Of a DNA stretch of 64,000 nt, positions 48,328 through 56,247 are shown one piece after another. A program made the position numbers and the translations under genes. Below the pieces are notes generated by a model that saw nothing but the letters and a program-made list of their open reading frames with translations, searched no databases and was not told the DNA's origin. Location of the stretch: contig JAKLJP010000005.1 of assembly GCA_023151115.1 (NCBI GenBank), positions 211,278 through 275,277 on the forward strand, read 5' to 3'. The stretch is from Anaerolineae bacterium. Lineage in GTDB: Bacteria > Chloroflexota > Anaerolineae > 4572-78 > J111. How positions within the stretch are numbered: position 1 is the first letter of the stretch; the number at the start of each line of letters is the position of its first letter.

Positions 48328-49866
48328 ATGGCCTTTGAAATTGTTATGCCCAAATGGGGTTTGAGCATGCAGGAGGGGTTGATTGGCCGCTGGCTCAAGC
48401 AAGAGGGCGACTTTGTTCAAGAAGGCGAAGAATTGGTTGAAATCGAAACCGAGAAGATCACCAATGTGGTTGAAGCGCCTGCTTCCGGTATCTTGGCCCG
48501 GATTATCCACCCGGCCGGCAGCACCATTCCCGTTACCCACATCATTGCCCTGATGACCGCGCCCGGCGAGCCAATTCCCGATTTGCCCATGTCAGCGGCC
48601 CCGGTTTCCGCTGCCGCTCAACCGGCCGCTGCTGCCTCTGCGCCTGCCGCTCCGATAGTCCCTCCCTCTGCCGAAGGGCCAATTCGGGCTTTGCCGGCTG
48701 CCCGGCAACTGGCTAAAGAACACAATCTGGACCTGGCGGCCATTCAAGGCAGCGGCCCCCATGGAACCATCACCAAAGCCGATGTCGAACGCGCCCTGGC
48801 TGCTCGACCTGCCCCCAGCGGTCCCATCCGGATTTTGCCCGCCGCCCGGCATCTGGCCAAGGAGCATAACCTGGACCCGGCGACCATTCAAGGCAGCGGC
48901 CCCAACAGAACTATCACTAAAGCCGATGTCGAGCGTGCTCTGGCTGCCCGCACTGCCGCGGCCACACCGCGCCCTTTGCAGAAAGTCGCTTTCTACAGTG
49001 AGGGACACCGGCTGGATGGCCTACTCTACAGTCCGGCCAACCTGGTCCCCGGCGAAAAACGGCCCGGCGTGGTCTTGTGCGTGGGCTATACCTATCTCAA
49101 AACGATGGTCGCCCCCGACCTGGCTAAAGCCTTGAATCAGGCCGGCTACGTGGCCTTGCTGTTCGACTATCGCGGCTTTGGCGAGAGCGAGGGGCCGCGC
49201 TGGCGTCTGATACCGCAGGAGCAGGTTAGCGATGTCCGGGCCGCCCTGACTTTTCTGGCCGATCAAGCGCAGGTTAACCCGGAACAGTTGGCAGTTGTTG
49301 GGATCAGCCTGGGTGGGGCGCATGCCATCACCGTAGGCGCGCTGGATAGCCGGGTAAACGCGGTGGTGGCCATCGAGCCGCCGGGACACGGCGAACGCTG
49401 GCTACGCACTCTGCGCCGCCACACCGAATGGCTAGATTTTCAAGCCCGCCTGGCCCAAGACCGGGTCCGGCGCGTCCGCACCGGACAATCCGAGCGGGTG
49501 GACCCGCTGGAGATTGTGCTGCCCGATCCCGGTTCGCGCACCTTCCTGGAAAATGTGGCCTGCGAATTTCCGCAAATGAAGTGCGATTTACCCTTGGAAA
49601 CTGCCGATGCCCTGATTGATTACAAACCGGAAGCCGTTGTCGGGCAGATTGCGCCACGCCCGCTGCTTTTGATTCACGGCGACCATGACCGGCTGGTTCC
49701 CGTAGACGAGTCGCGCAGTTTGTTTGCCCATGCCGGCGAGCCTCGTCGCCTGGCAGTTGTGCCGGGCATGGATCATTTCGATTGGGTCATGCCTAACAGC
49801 TCCGGCTTTCGCCATGTGGCCAACTTGATGGTAGAGTTTTTACAAGAGTTTTTACCTGTTAAATAA
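48328..49866 (+). CDS. acoC: Lipoyl domain + two E3-binding domains + alpha/beta hydrolase fusion (AcoC-like)
   Basis: 512 residues. Residues 2-80 lipoyl domain with lipoylated Lys about 43 (IETEKIT); Ala/Pro linker; two almost identical peripheral subunit-binding domains at about 119-160 and 167-208 (each with LPAAR-LAKEHNLD and TITKADVERALAAR); from about 217 an alpha/beta hydrolase with nucleophile Ser about 327 (GISLGGAH), Asp in HGDHDRL and His in GMDHFDW. The CoA-acyltransferase domain of a normal E2 (HHxxxDG) is absent. Pseudomonas-type AcoC proteins also join lipoyl and hydrolase modules. The duplicated E3-binding domain is unusual and looks like a recent tandem duplication. Confidence 0.9.
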   Translation: MAFEIVMPKWGLSMQEGLIGRWLKQEGDFVQEGEELVEIETEKITNVVEAPASGILARIIHPAGSTIPVTHIIALMTAPGEPIPDLPMSAAPVSAAAQPAAAASAPAAPIVPPSAEGPIRALPAARQLAKEHNLDLAAIQGSGPHGTITKADVERALAARPAPSGPIRILPAARHLAKEHNLDPATIQGSGPNRTITKADVERALAARTAAATPRPLQKVAFYSEGHRLDGLLYSPANLVPGEKRPGVVLCVGYTYLKTMVAPDLAKALNQAGYVALLFDYRGFGESEGPRWRLIPQEQVSDVRAALTFLADQAQVNPEQLAVVGISLGGAHAITVGALDSRVNAVVAIEPPGHGERWLRTLRRHTEWLDFQARLAQDRVRRVRTGQSERVDPLEIVLPDPGSRTFLENVACEFPQMKCDLPLETADALIDYKPEAVVGQIAPRPLLLIHGDHDRLVPVDESRSLFAHAGEPRRLAVVPGMDHFDWVMPNSSGFRHVANLMVEFLQEFLPVK

Positions 49867-49950
49867 AAAAAGAAATGAGAAATAAGAAGGGCTATGGTTC
49901 TCTCATTTCTCATTTCTATTTTCTTATTGCTTAATTCTATTTTCCAATTC
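49867..49950. repeat. AGAAATGAGAAATAAG / CTCATTTCTCATTTC palindromic repeat
   Basis: AGAAATGAGAAATAAGAAGG faces CTCTCATTTCTCATTTCTATTTTC. In-frame starts inside it would add a hydrophobic tail to AcoX; I regard them as artefacts. Confidence 0.65.
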
Positions 49951-49953
49951 TCT

Positions 49954-50943
49954 ATGATTACTGTCGGTATCATTGCCAACCCAGCTTCGGGTAAAGATAT
50001 TCGCCGCCTGGTGGCGCATGGCTCAGTTTTTGATAATGATGAAAAAGTGAGCATTGTCCGCCGCGTGTTGCTGGGGCTGGAAGCGGTCGGTGTTGAGCGG
50101 GTCTGGATTATGCCGGACTCATTTGGCATTGGCTTGAAGGCCATAGACCCGCTCAAACTCAAACTAGAGGTCTCCCTCTTACCCATGCCGCGAACATTTT
50201 CTCAGGAAGACTCACGTCGCGCTGCCCAAATCCTGGTAGAAGGCGGCGCAACCTGCCTGGTAACGCTGGGCGGCGACGGCACCAACCGCATGGTAGCCAA
50301 AGGCTGCGGCGGCGTGCCGCTCATGCCCATTTCAACCGGCACCAACAATGTCTTCCCCCATATGATCGAGGGCACGATTGCCGGCCTGGCCGCCGGGCTG
50401 GTAGCCCTGGGCCAGGCCACCGAAGCGGTCGCTCACGCCCCGCAAATTGAGGTGATCCATGAGGGTCAGGTGAGCGACATCGCCCTGGTTGACGCCGCCG
50501 TTTATGCCGAGCGATTCATCGCCTCGCGGGCTATCTGGGATGTGGCTAAAATTAGAGAGGTGTTGTTAACGCGGGCCGAACCGGGCAACATCGGTCTATC
50601 GTCTATTGGGGGGCATTTGTTGGGCGGGATGGATCCGGCGGGCCGGGGATTATATCTGCGCATGGGGCCAGGGACGAATGGCCGGTACATTCTGGCCCCG
50701 ATCGCGCCGGGCTTAATTCGCCCGGTCAATCTGGCCGAGCACCGGCTGCTGTCGCCCGGCGACGAGGTGGTGATTAGCCATACCGAACCCTGTGTGCTGG
50801 CCCTCGACGGCGAGCGGGAGTTGGAGCTGCGGCCTGGTTCGTCGCTACGCCTGCGCTACAACGCCGCCGGTCCGCGAGTGGTAGATGCCCGGCAGGCTAT
50901 CGCTCTCGCCGCACGAGCTGGTGTATTTATCCAGTCAGAATGA
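49954..50943 (+). CDS. acoX: AcoX-like ATP-NAD kinase family protein
   Basis: 329 residues from the ATG at 49954. GIIANPASGKDIRRLVAHGS and VTLGGDGTNRMVAKGC are the NAD-kinase-like GGDG motif as seen in AcoX; later PISTGTNNVFP. AcoX is encoded in most aco clusters but its reaction is not known. The upstream in-frame codons are repeat-derived. Ends the E1-E2-like gene run; a GGTCCTCTT/AAGAGGACC hairpin follows. Confidence 0.88.
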   Translation: MITVGIIANPASGKDIRRLVAHGSVFDNDEKVSIVRRVLLGLEAVGVERVWIMPDSFGIGLKAIDPLKLKLEVSLLPMPRTFSQEDSRRAAQILVEGGATCLVTLGGDGTNRMVAKGCGGVPLMPISTGTNNVFPHMIEGTIAGLAAGLVALGQATEAVAHAPQIEVIHEGQVSDIALVDAAVYAERFIASRAIWDVAKIREVLLTRAEPGNIGLSSIGGHLLGGMDPAGRGLYLRMGPGTNGRYILAPIAPGLIRPVNLAEHRLLSPGDEVVISHTEPCVLALDGERELELRPGSSLRLRYNAAGPRVVDARQAIALAARAGVFIQSE

Positions 50944-50947
50944 TATA

Positions 50948-50967
50948 GGTCCTCTTTTAAGAGGACC
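50948..50967 (+). terminator. Palindrome GGTCCTCTT-TT-AAGAGGACC after acoX
   Basis: Nine-bp perfect stem, 5 bp after the stop codon. Followed by CCCCACTGG...TGGGGG pairing and TTTCTG. Possible partial terminator. Confidence 0.5.
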
Positions 50968-51093
50968 CCACTGGTCCTTATCGTCTGGGGGTTTCTGATC
51001 AAACCCGAAAGATAATTGAACGGCTCTCAAAAACAACACCGCAGCGGCTTCGTTTAGCTGTCAAGTAAAGAGGAAAAATACTGGGGGTAGCTA

Positions 51094-52245
51094 ATGTACG
51101 ACGAATTTTTTACTAAAGCCCACGAATTATTAAGCGAAGGCAGACCCTTTGCCACCGCCATTGTCGTCCGGGCCGAGAAGCCGACTTCAGCCAAGCCGGG
51201 CGACAAAGCGATTGTGACCCCGGAAGGGGTGATGCACGGCTGGATTGGCGGAAGCTGCGCCCAGCCGACCGTGATCCAGGAAGCCATGAAAGCGCTGGCC
51301 GATGGGGAGCCGCGCCTCATTCGGCTCAGCACCGACCCGCAACCGGAGCGCCGGGCCGGGCTGATTGACCTGCCTATGACCTGCTTTAGCGGCGGCACGC
51401 TGGAAATTTACATCGAGCCGCAGTTGCCCCCCACCCGGCTGATGATTATCGGCAGCCTGCCGGTGGCCCAGGCATTGGTTCGGCTGGGCCAGGCCATGAA
51501 TTATCATGTTGTTGCCGTTGACCCTGATAACGAAGGCGCGGGGATGACCCACGCCGACGAAATCATCACCGATTTGAAGCAGATTGGCGGCAAGATTACC
51601 CCACTCACCTACGTCATCGTCGCCAGCCACGGCCACTACGACGAACTGGCCTTAGAATATGCCTTGCGCTCCAAGGCGGCTTACGTGGCCCTGGTTGCCA
51701 GCAAAACCAGAGCGGCGGCGGTGTTGGAGTATCTGCGCGGGCAGGGCTTGAGCGAGGCCGAACTGGCCCGGCTAAAGTATCCGGCGGGACTGGATATTCA
51801 GGCCTTACGGGGTGATGAGATTGCGCTGAGCATCATGGCCGAAATCGTTCAGCGCCGGCGCAACGCCGAACCGCTGGATGTGTCGGCGCTGATGTCCCCA
51901 CCGCCAACAGAGGCAATTGATCCGGTCTGCGGGATGACCGTGCCAATCGTTGGGGCGGAGCACTGGGTTGAGTACGAAGGGCAAACCTACTATTTTTGCT
52001 GCGCCGGTTGCAAAGAATCGTTTGAGCAAGATCCACCGAAATACCTGGCCCAACCCGCGCCCTCGGGCGAAGCGATTGATCCGGTTTGTGGCATGACGGT
52101 GGACATTGCTACGGCCAAATACATGTCGGAGTATCAAGGCCAGCTTTACTACTTCTGCGCCCCCGGCTGCAAGCTGAGCTTTGACAAAACGCCTCAAAAA
52201 TACCTGGGCATTCCGGCAGGCGGCGCGCCGATTGAGTTGTTCTAG
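51094..52245 (+). CDS. XdhC/CoxF-like maturation protein with two C-terminal YHS domains
   Basis: 383 residues. Residues about 1-105 XdhC N-terminal domain (GGSCAQPTVIQEAMKAL, TCFSGGTLEIYIEP); 113-255 XdhC Rossmann domain (TRLMIIGSLPVAQALVRLGQ, VIVASHGHYDE); 275-318 and 328-371 two YHS domains (DPVCGMTV, YYFCCAGC; DPVCGMTV, YYFCAPGC). XdhC proteins insert sulfurated Mo cofactor into molybdo-hydroxylases; CoxF of form I CO dehydrogenase belongs here. YHS domains are Cys-rich metal (often Cu) binders. The fusion suggests that this protein supplies Cu and S to the CoxL active site. It converges with, and overlaps by 4 bp, the DUF2585 gene. Confidence 0.9.
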   Translation: MYDEFFTKAHELLSEGRPFATAIVVRAEKPTSAKPGDKAIVTPEGVMHGWIGGSCAQPTVIQEAMKALADGEPRLIRLSTDPQPERRAGLIDLPMTCFSGGTLEIYIEPQLPPTRLMIIGSLPVAQALVRLGQAMNYHVVAVDPDNEGAGMTHADEIITDLKQIGGKITPLTYVIVASHGHYDELALEYALRSKAAYVALVASKTRAAAVLEYLRGQGLSEAELARLKYPAGLDIQALRGDEIALSIMAEIVQRRRNAEPLDVSALMSPPPTEAIDPVCGMTVPIVGAEHWVEYEGQTYYFCCAGCKESFEQDPPKYLAQPAPSGEAIDPVCGMTVDIATAKYMSEYQGQLYYFCAPGCKLSFDKTPQKYLGIPAGGAPIELF

Positions 52246-52823
52246 CCAATCTGCCAGGCTTTGATGGCCTCGATGGGGTAAAGCAGCATAATAATATTCA
52301 AAGTCAGGTTGTCCCTGATCCAGAACAGCAGCACCAATTCGGTGATGACAAATAAGGCTAGCGAGCGGCGAAAGCCCAAGCGCCAGGCAATGGCAAAGCC
52401 AATGCCGCAGGCGATGATATCACCCAGGGAATTGATCACCGTATCGCCCTGGTAGCCCAGCGCGGCGGTCGCTTCGCGGTAGCGATTGATGACAAAAGCC
52501 GAGTTCTCAAAAATCTCCCACAACGCCTCAATGAACAGAGCCAGGCACAACTGCCACGACAAGGCCAGCCGAGGCAGTCCCCAGGCCAACAGCCAGTAAA
52601 AAATAAAACCGTGCAGCGCATGGGTAAAACTGTAAGGGTCGAACCAATGCTGCGAGTTGTCGGAACTCCAGACATCCCCCGACCACAGCCAGATGTAGCC
52701 GCAGTCACACATCCACAGGCGGCCCTGATTGTGTAGTTGCAGCGCCGCGAGTACCAATATAGACAGGGCGGCCAACCACGGCCGCCACTTTTTTTGGTTG
52801 AAGATGAAAGATCGGCTAAACAT
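52242..52823 (-). CDS. DUF2585 (UPF0314) family membrane protein
   Basis: 193 residues from the ATG at 52823 (MFSRSFIFNQKKWRPW). Hydrophobic helices and the family signature GRLWMCDCGYIWLWSGDVWS and SQHWFDPYSFTHALHGFIFYW. DUF2585 proteins are small integral membrane proteins of unknown function, common in alphaproteobacteria. An in-frame extension to 52922 adds a low-quality N-terminus. The 3' end overlaps the XdhC-YHS gene by 4 bp. Confidence 0.85.
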   Translation of the reverse strand: MFSRSFIFNQKKWRPWLAALSILVLAALQLHNQGRLWMCDCGYIWLWSGDVWSSDNSQHWFDPYSFTHALHGFIFYWLLAWGLPRLALSWQLCLALFIEALWEIFENSAFVINRYREATAALGYQGDTVINSLGDIIACGIGFAIAWRLGFRRSLALFVITELVLLFWIRDNLTLNIIMLLYPIEAIKAWQIG

Positions 52824-53068
52824 GCCCTTTTGTAATGTCTCGACGGATAATTTGAAACAGGATTTTGAGAGTAGACAACACAATTTTAATGAAGTATAAT
52901 CGAAAAAGTTGACATAATGCAAATTTTAGATGAGGTTCACTCCCCAACCCCGGCAGTAAATCCACCATCTTTTACACCGGCTTTATACCGATTTTGCTCC
53001 AGTCCTGGCTAGGACATTTAAGGGATTGCTTTGGCAACCAGGTTTGTGATACACTACAGACTACTACG

Positions 53069-53203
53069 ATGACAAAGCACCCTAACAAAGCCAAAGCGCA
53101 ACCCACCACTGAATTGACGACGCTCCGGCAGAACCGGGGCGAAACCCCTGCCGCAGCCTCAGCCCAAGAGCAGTCGCTGGCTGCCGAGCGTGAACAGCGC
53201 AGT
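53069..53203 (+). pseudogene. N-terminal remnant of a sensor kinase, cut by the IS
   Basis: ATG at 53069, sequence MTKHPNKAKAQPTTELTTLR and later LAAEREQ, polar and coiled-coil-like, running into the IS end at 53204. The fragment 54234-54455 on the other side encodes the end of a histidine kinase ATPase. The two are in the same direction and may be two ends of one gene with the middle lost. Confidence 0.45.
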
Positions 53204-54233
53204 TCGCTCATGTAGGTAAATAGGTGAAATGAGGTAGCATCAGAGTTCTCAAGAAGTCAGGAGTGACCCGTTTAAGATTATGAGACCACTCAAACATAGC
53301 CACATACTGAGCCAGGTTTTTTTGTGAACGCCGCGAAAGGGCCGCAGAAAGTTACGCAAGCCGGTCCAGATGCCTGCCATGGTGTTGCAATGGACTTCCC
53401 GGATGCCATCGCCATCGTCATCACGAACCCATTCTTTCTGCGAATGACAGACTGTGCCGTGCCCCCGGCCTGTTCCAGCCACTCGATTATAGACGTTACT
53501 CTCATCGGTGTAGAGGGTGGTGGTCGGCCCGGTCTTGTGTTCGACTTCAGGCTCAATGGTGTCTTGGGTGGTATCATCGCACACCGCCAGGCGAATTTGA
53601 CCCGTTTCACGCCCGACCACCCCCAAAACGGGCGGGCGGTCATTGGCCATCGTCCCTTTACCGGGTTGTTTGTTGGCTCGACGGCGGGGTGGGTCATCAG
53701 GATCACGATGTTTGGCGCCCTTTTCGCCCGCATTCTGGAACATTTCATCGGCTTCTGTCTCCTCGTCGGCCAGAACTGTGTCCGGTTTATGTGCCAGCGC
53801 CAATTTTTGGATCCGATGCCGACGTTCCAACAGGCTACCGTAGTCCACCCCCAGTTCATCAGCCAAATGGAGGGTGGGAGTGCCTTGAACCACCCCGCCC
53901 ATTATCAGCACGATCTTCCGACAGTCGTACTGGGTCCCTTGCCAGACGGTGGCGGTGAAAATGTTAAAGAGGTTGCCACAAATTCGACACCGGTAATCAA
54001 AAATAGGCGCGCCCCGACGGTCATGCGGTTTCTGGTCTGGCGGCAGGGCATGACCCTGTTTACATTTCAAACCATCGGGATGCAGTGTTCTCAACAGAAC
54101 GTTGTAACTTTCTTGCTCATCCAGCAACTCAGTCAGGGGAAAGCGTATGGCCATAGTCCATCTCCTGTTTATGACAAATTATGGCCAGAGTATACCAGAT
54201 TTCCCCTTTTCACCTAGAATCCTACATGAGCGA
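53204..54233 (-). mobile_element. IS1595-family-like element, about 1.03 kb, no target duplication
   Basis: Terminal inverted repeats TCGCTCATGTAGG (53204-53216 and 54221-54233), perfect over 13 bp, with AGGTGAAA shared further in. The flanks (AGCGCAGT left, CCATTTTA right) do not form a direct repeat, so neighbouring sequence was probably deleted after insertion. Confidence 0.8.
53249..54154 (-). CDS. IS1595-family transposase
   Basis: 301 residues. N-terminal zinc ribbon ([30 protein letters not shown] with CxxC), followed by [21 protein letters not shown] and [15 protein letters not shown] (DEtE-type start of the ISXO2-like domain), [14 protein letters not shown] and [16 protein letters not shown]2-like DDE domain of IS1595. 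Appears intact. Confidence 0.87.
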   Translation of the reverse strand: MAIRFPLTELLDEQESYNVLLRTLHPDGLKCKQGHALPPDQKPHDRRGAPIFDYRCRICGNLFNIFTATVWQGTQYDCRKIVLIMGGVVQGTPTLHLADELGVDYGSLLERRHRIQKLALAHKPDTVLADEETEADEMFQNAGEKGAKHRDPDDPPRRRANKQPGKGTMANDRPPVLGVVGRETGQIRLAVCDDTTQDTIEPEVEHKTGPTTTLYTDESNVYNRVAGTGRGHGTVCHSQKEWVRDDDGDGIREVHCNTMAGIWTGLRNFLRPFRGVHKKTWLSMWLCLSGLIILNGSLLTS

Positions 54234-54455
54234 CCATTTTATACCACCAAGGAGCAAGGTAAAGGCACAGGTTTGGGTCTATCTACGGTCTATGCCATTG
54301 TCACCCGGATGGGCGGCAGCATTCAAGTCAATAGTGAGATAGGCCAGGGCACTGCCTTTAATATCTACCTACCCTGTCTGAGTGATACGGATAAAGAATT
54401 AGGCTTTGACGGGTTTCAAGGGGATGGTATATCGCCACCTATAGCCCGACGTTGA
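54234..54455 (+). pseudogene. C-terminal remnant of a histidine kinase ATPase domain
   Basis: From the IS edge: [20 protein letters not shown] and [20 protein letters not shown] then FNIYLP, the G-box end of an HATPase domain, which normally follows the IFEPFYTTK motif. No start codon of its own; the upstream part of the gene was lost at the IS. The last residues run into a repeat element. Confidence 0.75.
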
Positions 54456-54565
54456 AGCATCGGGCTAAGAGGGCAAAGGACGCTGAAGCGCCCTCAAAAA
54501 ACCAATTTTAGCCCAACCGGGCTTGGCTCTTTCAGCACGATGGCTTTAGCCCCGTGCTCCCGGCT
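54440..54565. repeat. MITE-like palindromic element, copy 2
   Basis: Contains TAGCCCGACG...CATCGGGCTA and the exact 25-bp word AGGGCAAAGGACGCTGAAGC plus GCCCT (54471-54495) shared with 23041-23065, then TTTCAGCACGATGGCTTTAG-like sequence also shared. The outer 14-bp ends of copy 1 are not visible here. Confidence 0.65.
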
Positions 54566-55576
54566 CTACCGATACACACTCCTCAACGCCGATAACAAAT
54601 CATCAATCCGCTGAATTGGCTTCCCGACATCAATCAGCAAATATTGACCCGCCTCCCGCGGTGTAGCGTGGTGGGCGCTGGCCAGCCGTAGGTGATGTCG
54701 CGCCACCAGTTGGTACCCTCCGGGAATAGTCATATGCCCTGCCACCAGCGCCCGCTGCGGATAAAAATCAACCGCTGCCTCTTTCAACAGCGCTTCCACA
54801 AAGATAGCATAATCGGCAGCGCCGTAGTCCTGCTCGCAGCGGGTAAAAAGCGCCGGCCACAGCAGCGCATTGAACTCAGGATGTTGGGTGGCTAAGAACC
54901 CTCGCAGCAAATCATTATAACGCGGGTCAGCCGGGCCGGAAACGGCCAGGTAATACTGCGCCAACAGATCATAGGGCGCCTGCTGCATTTTGGCGTACCC
55001 CCGCCGCAGCGACTCTACGTCTTCGCCGGCGATGAGGTCATCGGCCCAATCGAACAGAGGGCGGTGATTCCAGCTAAACAACCTCTGGGCGTTGGCCGGG
55101 TTTGCCAGGGGGGCCGCCGCTCCGGCGTGAGTTAACGTGACTCCGGCGCGGGTGCGGATATAAAACGGCAGCGACTCAAAGAGCGTTATCACTTCGGCCC
55201 GGTGCGGGCTGGCAGCCAGCGATGCTTCAAAGGCGGGCGTATAAGTTCGCCTGCCTTTGGTGAGGGCAAAGTGATAAAGGTGGGGTAATTCGTGGTTGCC
55301 ACACAGATAAATAACAGCCTGGCCGTAGCTCGCCTGCAAGGCCAGCACATCCAGCACCAACTCCAGCGAAGGGTCAGGCGCATCCTCCTGCTCGCGGTGG
55401 ATCAGGTCACCGGTCAAGATCAGCCAATCGGCCTCGCCTTTAGCCTGTAAATCCACAAAGCGATCCCGGTAACGCCGGTAAGCGTCCTCGTCGCCATGCA
55501 AATCCGTGACCACCATGGCCACCCCGGCCTCCAACGACCAGAGGCGGGGGAAGGGTTTGTTTAACAATAAAGTCAT
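54566..55576 (-). CDS. Calcineurin-like metallophosphatase (serine/threonine phosphatase type)
   Basis: 336 residues. The metal-site motifs are VVTDLHGDEDAYRRY, LILTGDLIHRE, YLCGNHELPHLY and LTHAGAAAP, with the later AGHMTIPGG. This matches the PPP-like protein phosphatase superfamily. Substrate not known; could act on phosphoproteins or nucleotides. ATG follows a weak site near a repeated GGAACT region. It has no functional link to its neighbours that I can see. Confidence 0.85.
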   Translation of the reverse strand: MTLLLNKPFPRLWSLEAGVAMVVTDLHGDEDAYRRYRDRFVDLQAKGEADWLILTGDLIHREQEDAPDPSLELVLDVLALQASYGQAVIYLCGNHELPHLYHFALTKGRRTYTPAFEASLAASPHRAEVITLFESLPFYIRTRAGVTLTHAGAAAPLANPANAQRLFSWNHRPLFDWADDLIAGEDVESLRRGYAKMQQAPYDLLAQYYLAVSGPADPRYNDLLRGFLATQHPEFNALLWPALFTRCEQDYGAADYAIFVEALLKEAAVDFYPQRALVAGHMTIPGGYQLVARHHLRLASAHHATPREAGQYLLIDVGKPIQRIDDLLSALRSVYR

Positions 55577-55582
55577 GGATGG

Positions 55583-55634
55583 TTTAAGAGGAACTCATAG
55601 GAGCTTTTTGGAACTCAAGGGAACTCTTTGGAAC
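55583..55634. repeat. GGAACTC tandem words, arm 1
   Basis: GGAACTCATAGGAGC, GGAACTCAAGGGAACTC, GGAACTCAG. The complement (AGTTCC words) is at 56186-56247 on the far side of the four-helix-bundle gene. Confidence 0.6.
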
Positions 55635-55645
55635 TCAGTTTTAGA

Positions 55646-56158
55646 TCATACAAGTTCACCAGGGAGTGTAAATGGGATATCAGCATCAGTGGCCTCATAA
55701 CTAACCCCTTCTTCCTTAATCCCCATACTTCTATCCCAATTATCCTCTCGGCGTTTGGCTCGTAGTCCTTTGATTAACTGTTCTAAAAACCAGGTGGCAT
55801 CGCCATAAAGGCGTACGAGTTCAGTTAATTTCTCGCCTTTAATCAAACTCCATCGTTCACAGTCTTGAGTTTGGCTGCCTAACTCACCTAGTGAACCACG
55901 AGCAATCTCACAGAAGCGAATATAATCTCCTAAACTATTTCGGCAATAACCTTCGGCAATATTTGCTTTGACTGAGCTGGTCGATCCTAACATTTGATCG
56001 GCCAATTTGAAATAGCGTGGAGGGAAAGAGACCACAATTTCATGCACATATGTTGCCAAATCGTCAGCCACCTGCCAAGCCAAAAGGTTCTTGTATCCAT
56101 AGAGTTTTTTATAAGTCTGAGTCGTTGCCCTTCTGTAACCCTTATATCCCCGTTCCAT
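55646..56158 (-). CDS. Four-helix bundle protein (IVS-protein family)
   Basis: 170 residues from the ATG at 56158 (MERGYKGYRR), after AGGGAGATTG. The core reads YKNLLAWQVADDLATYVHEI, PPRYFKLADQML, SVKANIAEGYCRN, DYIRFCEIARGSLGELGSQT. The last about 35 residues are an extension towards the repeat. Intact counterpart of the broken gene at 1151-1579, although of a different subgroup. Enclosed by GGAACT/AGTTCC arms. Confidence 0.85.
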   Translation of the reverse strand: MERGYKGYRRATTQTYKKLYGYKNLLAWQVADDLATYVHEIVVSFPPRYFKLADQMLGSTSSVKANIAEGYCRNSLGDYIRFCEIARGSLGELGSQTQDCERWSLIKGEKLTELVRLYGDATWFLEQLIKGLRAKRREDNWDRSMGIKEEGVSYEATDADIPFTLPGELV

Positions 56159-56185
56159 CAATCTCCCTCCTTCAAGCACTTAAAA

Positions 56186-56247
56186 AGTTCCCCCCAAACT
56201 TCTCTACTTTCCTACGAGTTCCCCCAAGTTCCTATCAGTTCCCTATC
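56186..56247. repeat. AGTTCC tandem words, arm 2
   Basis: AGTTCCCCCCAAAC, GAGTTCCCCCAAGTTCC and TATCAGTTCCC, complementary to 55583-55634. It overlaps the end of the aldo/keto reductase gene. Confidence 0.55.
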
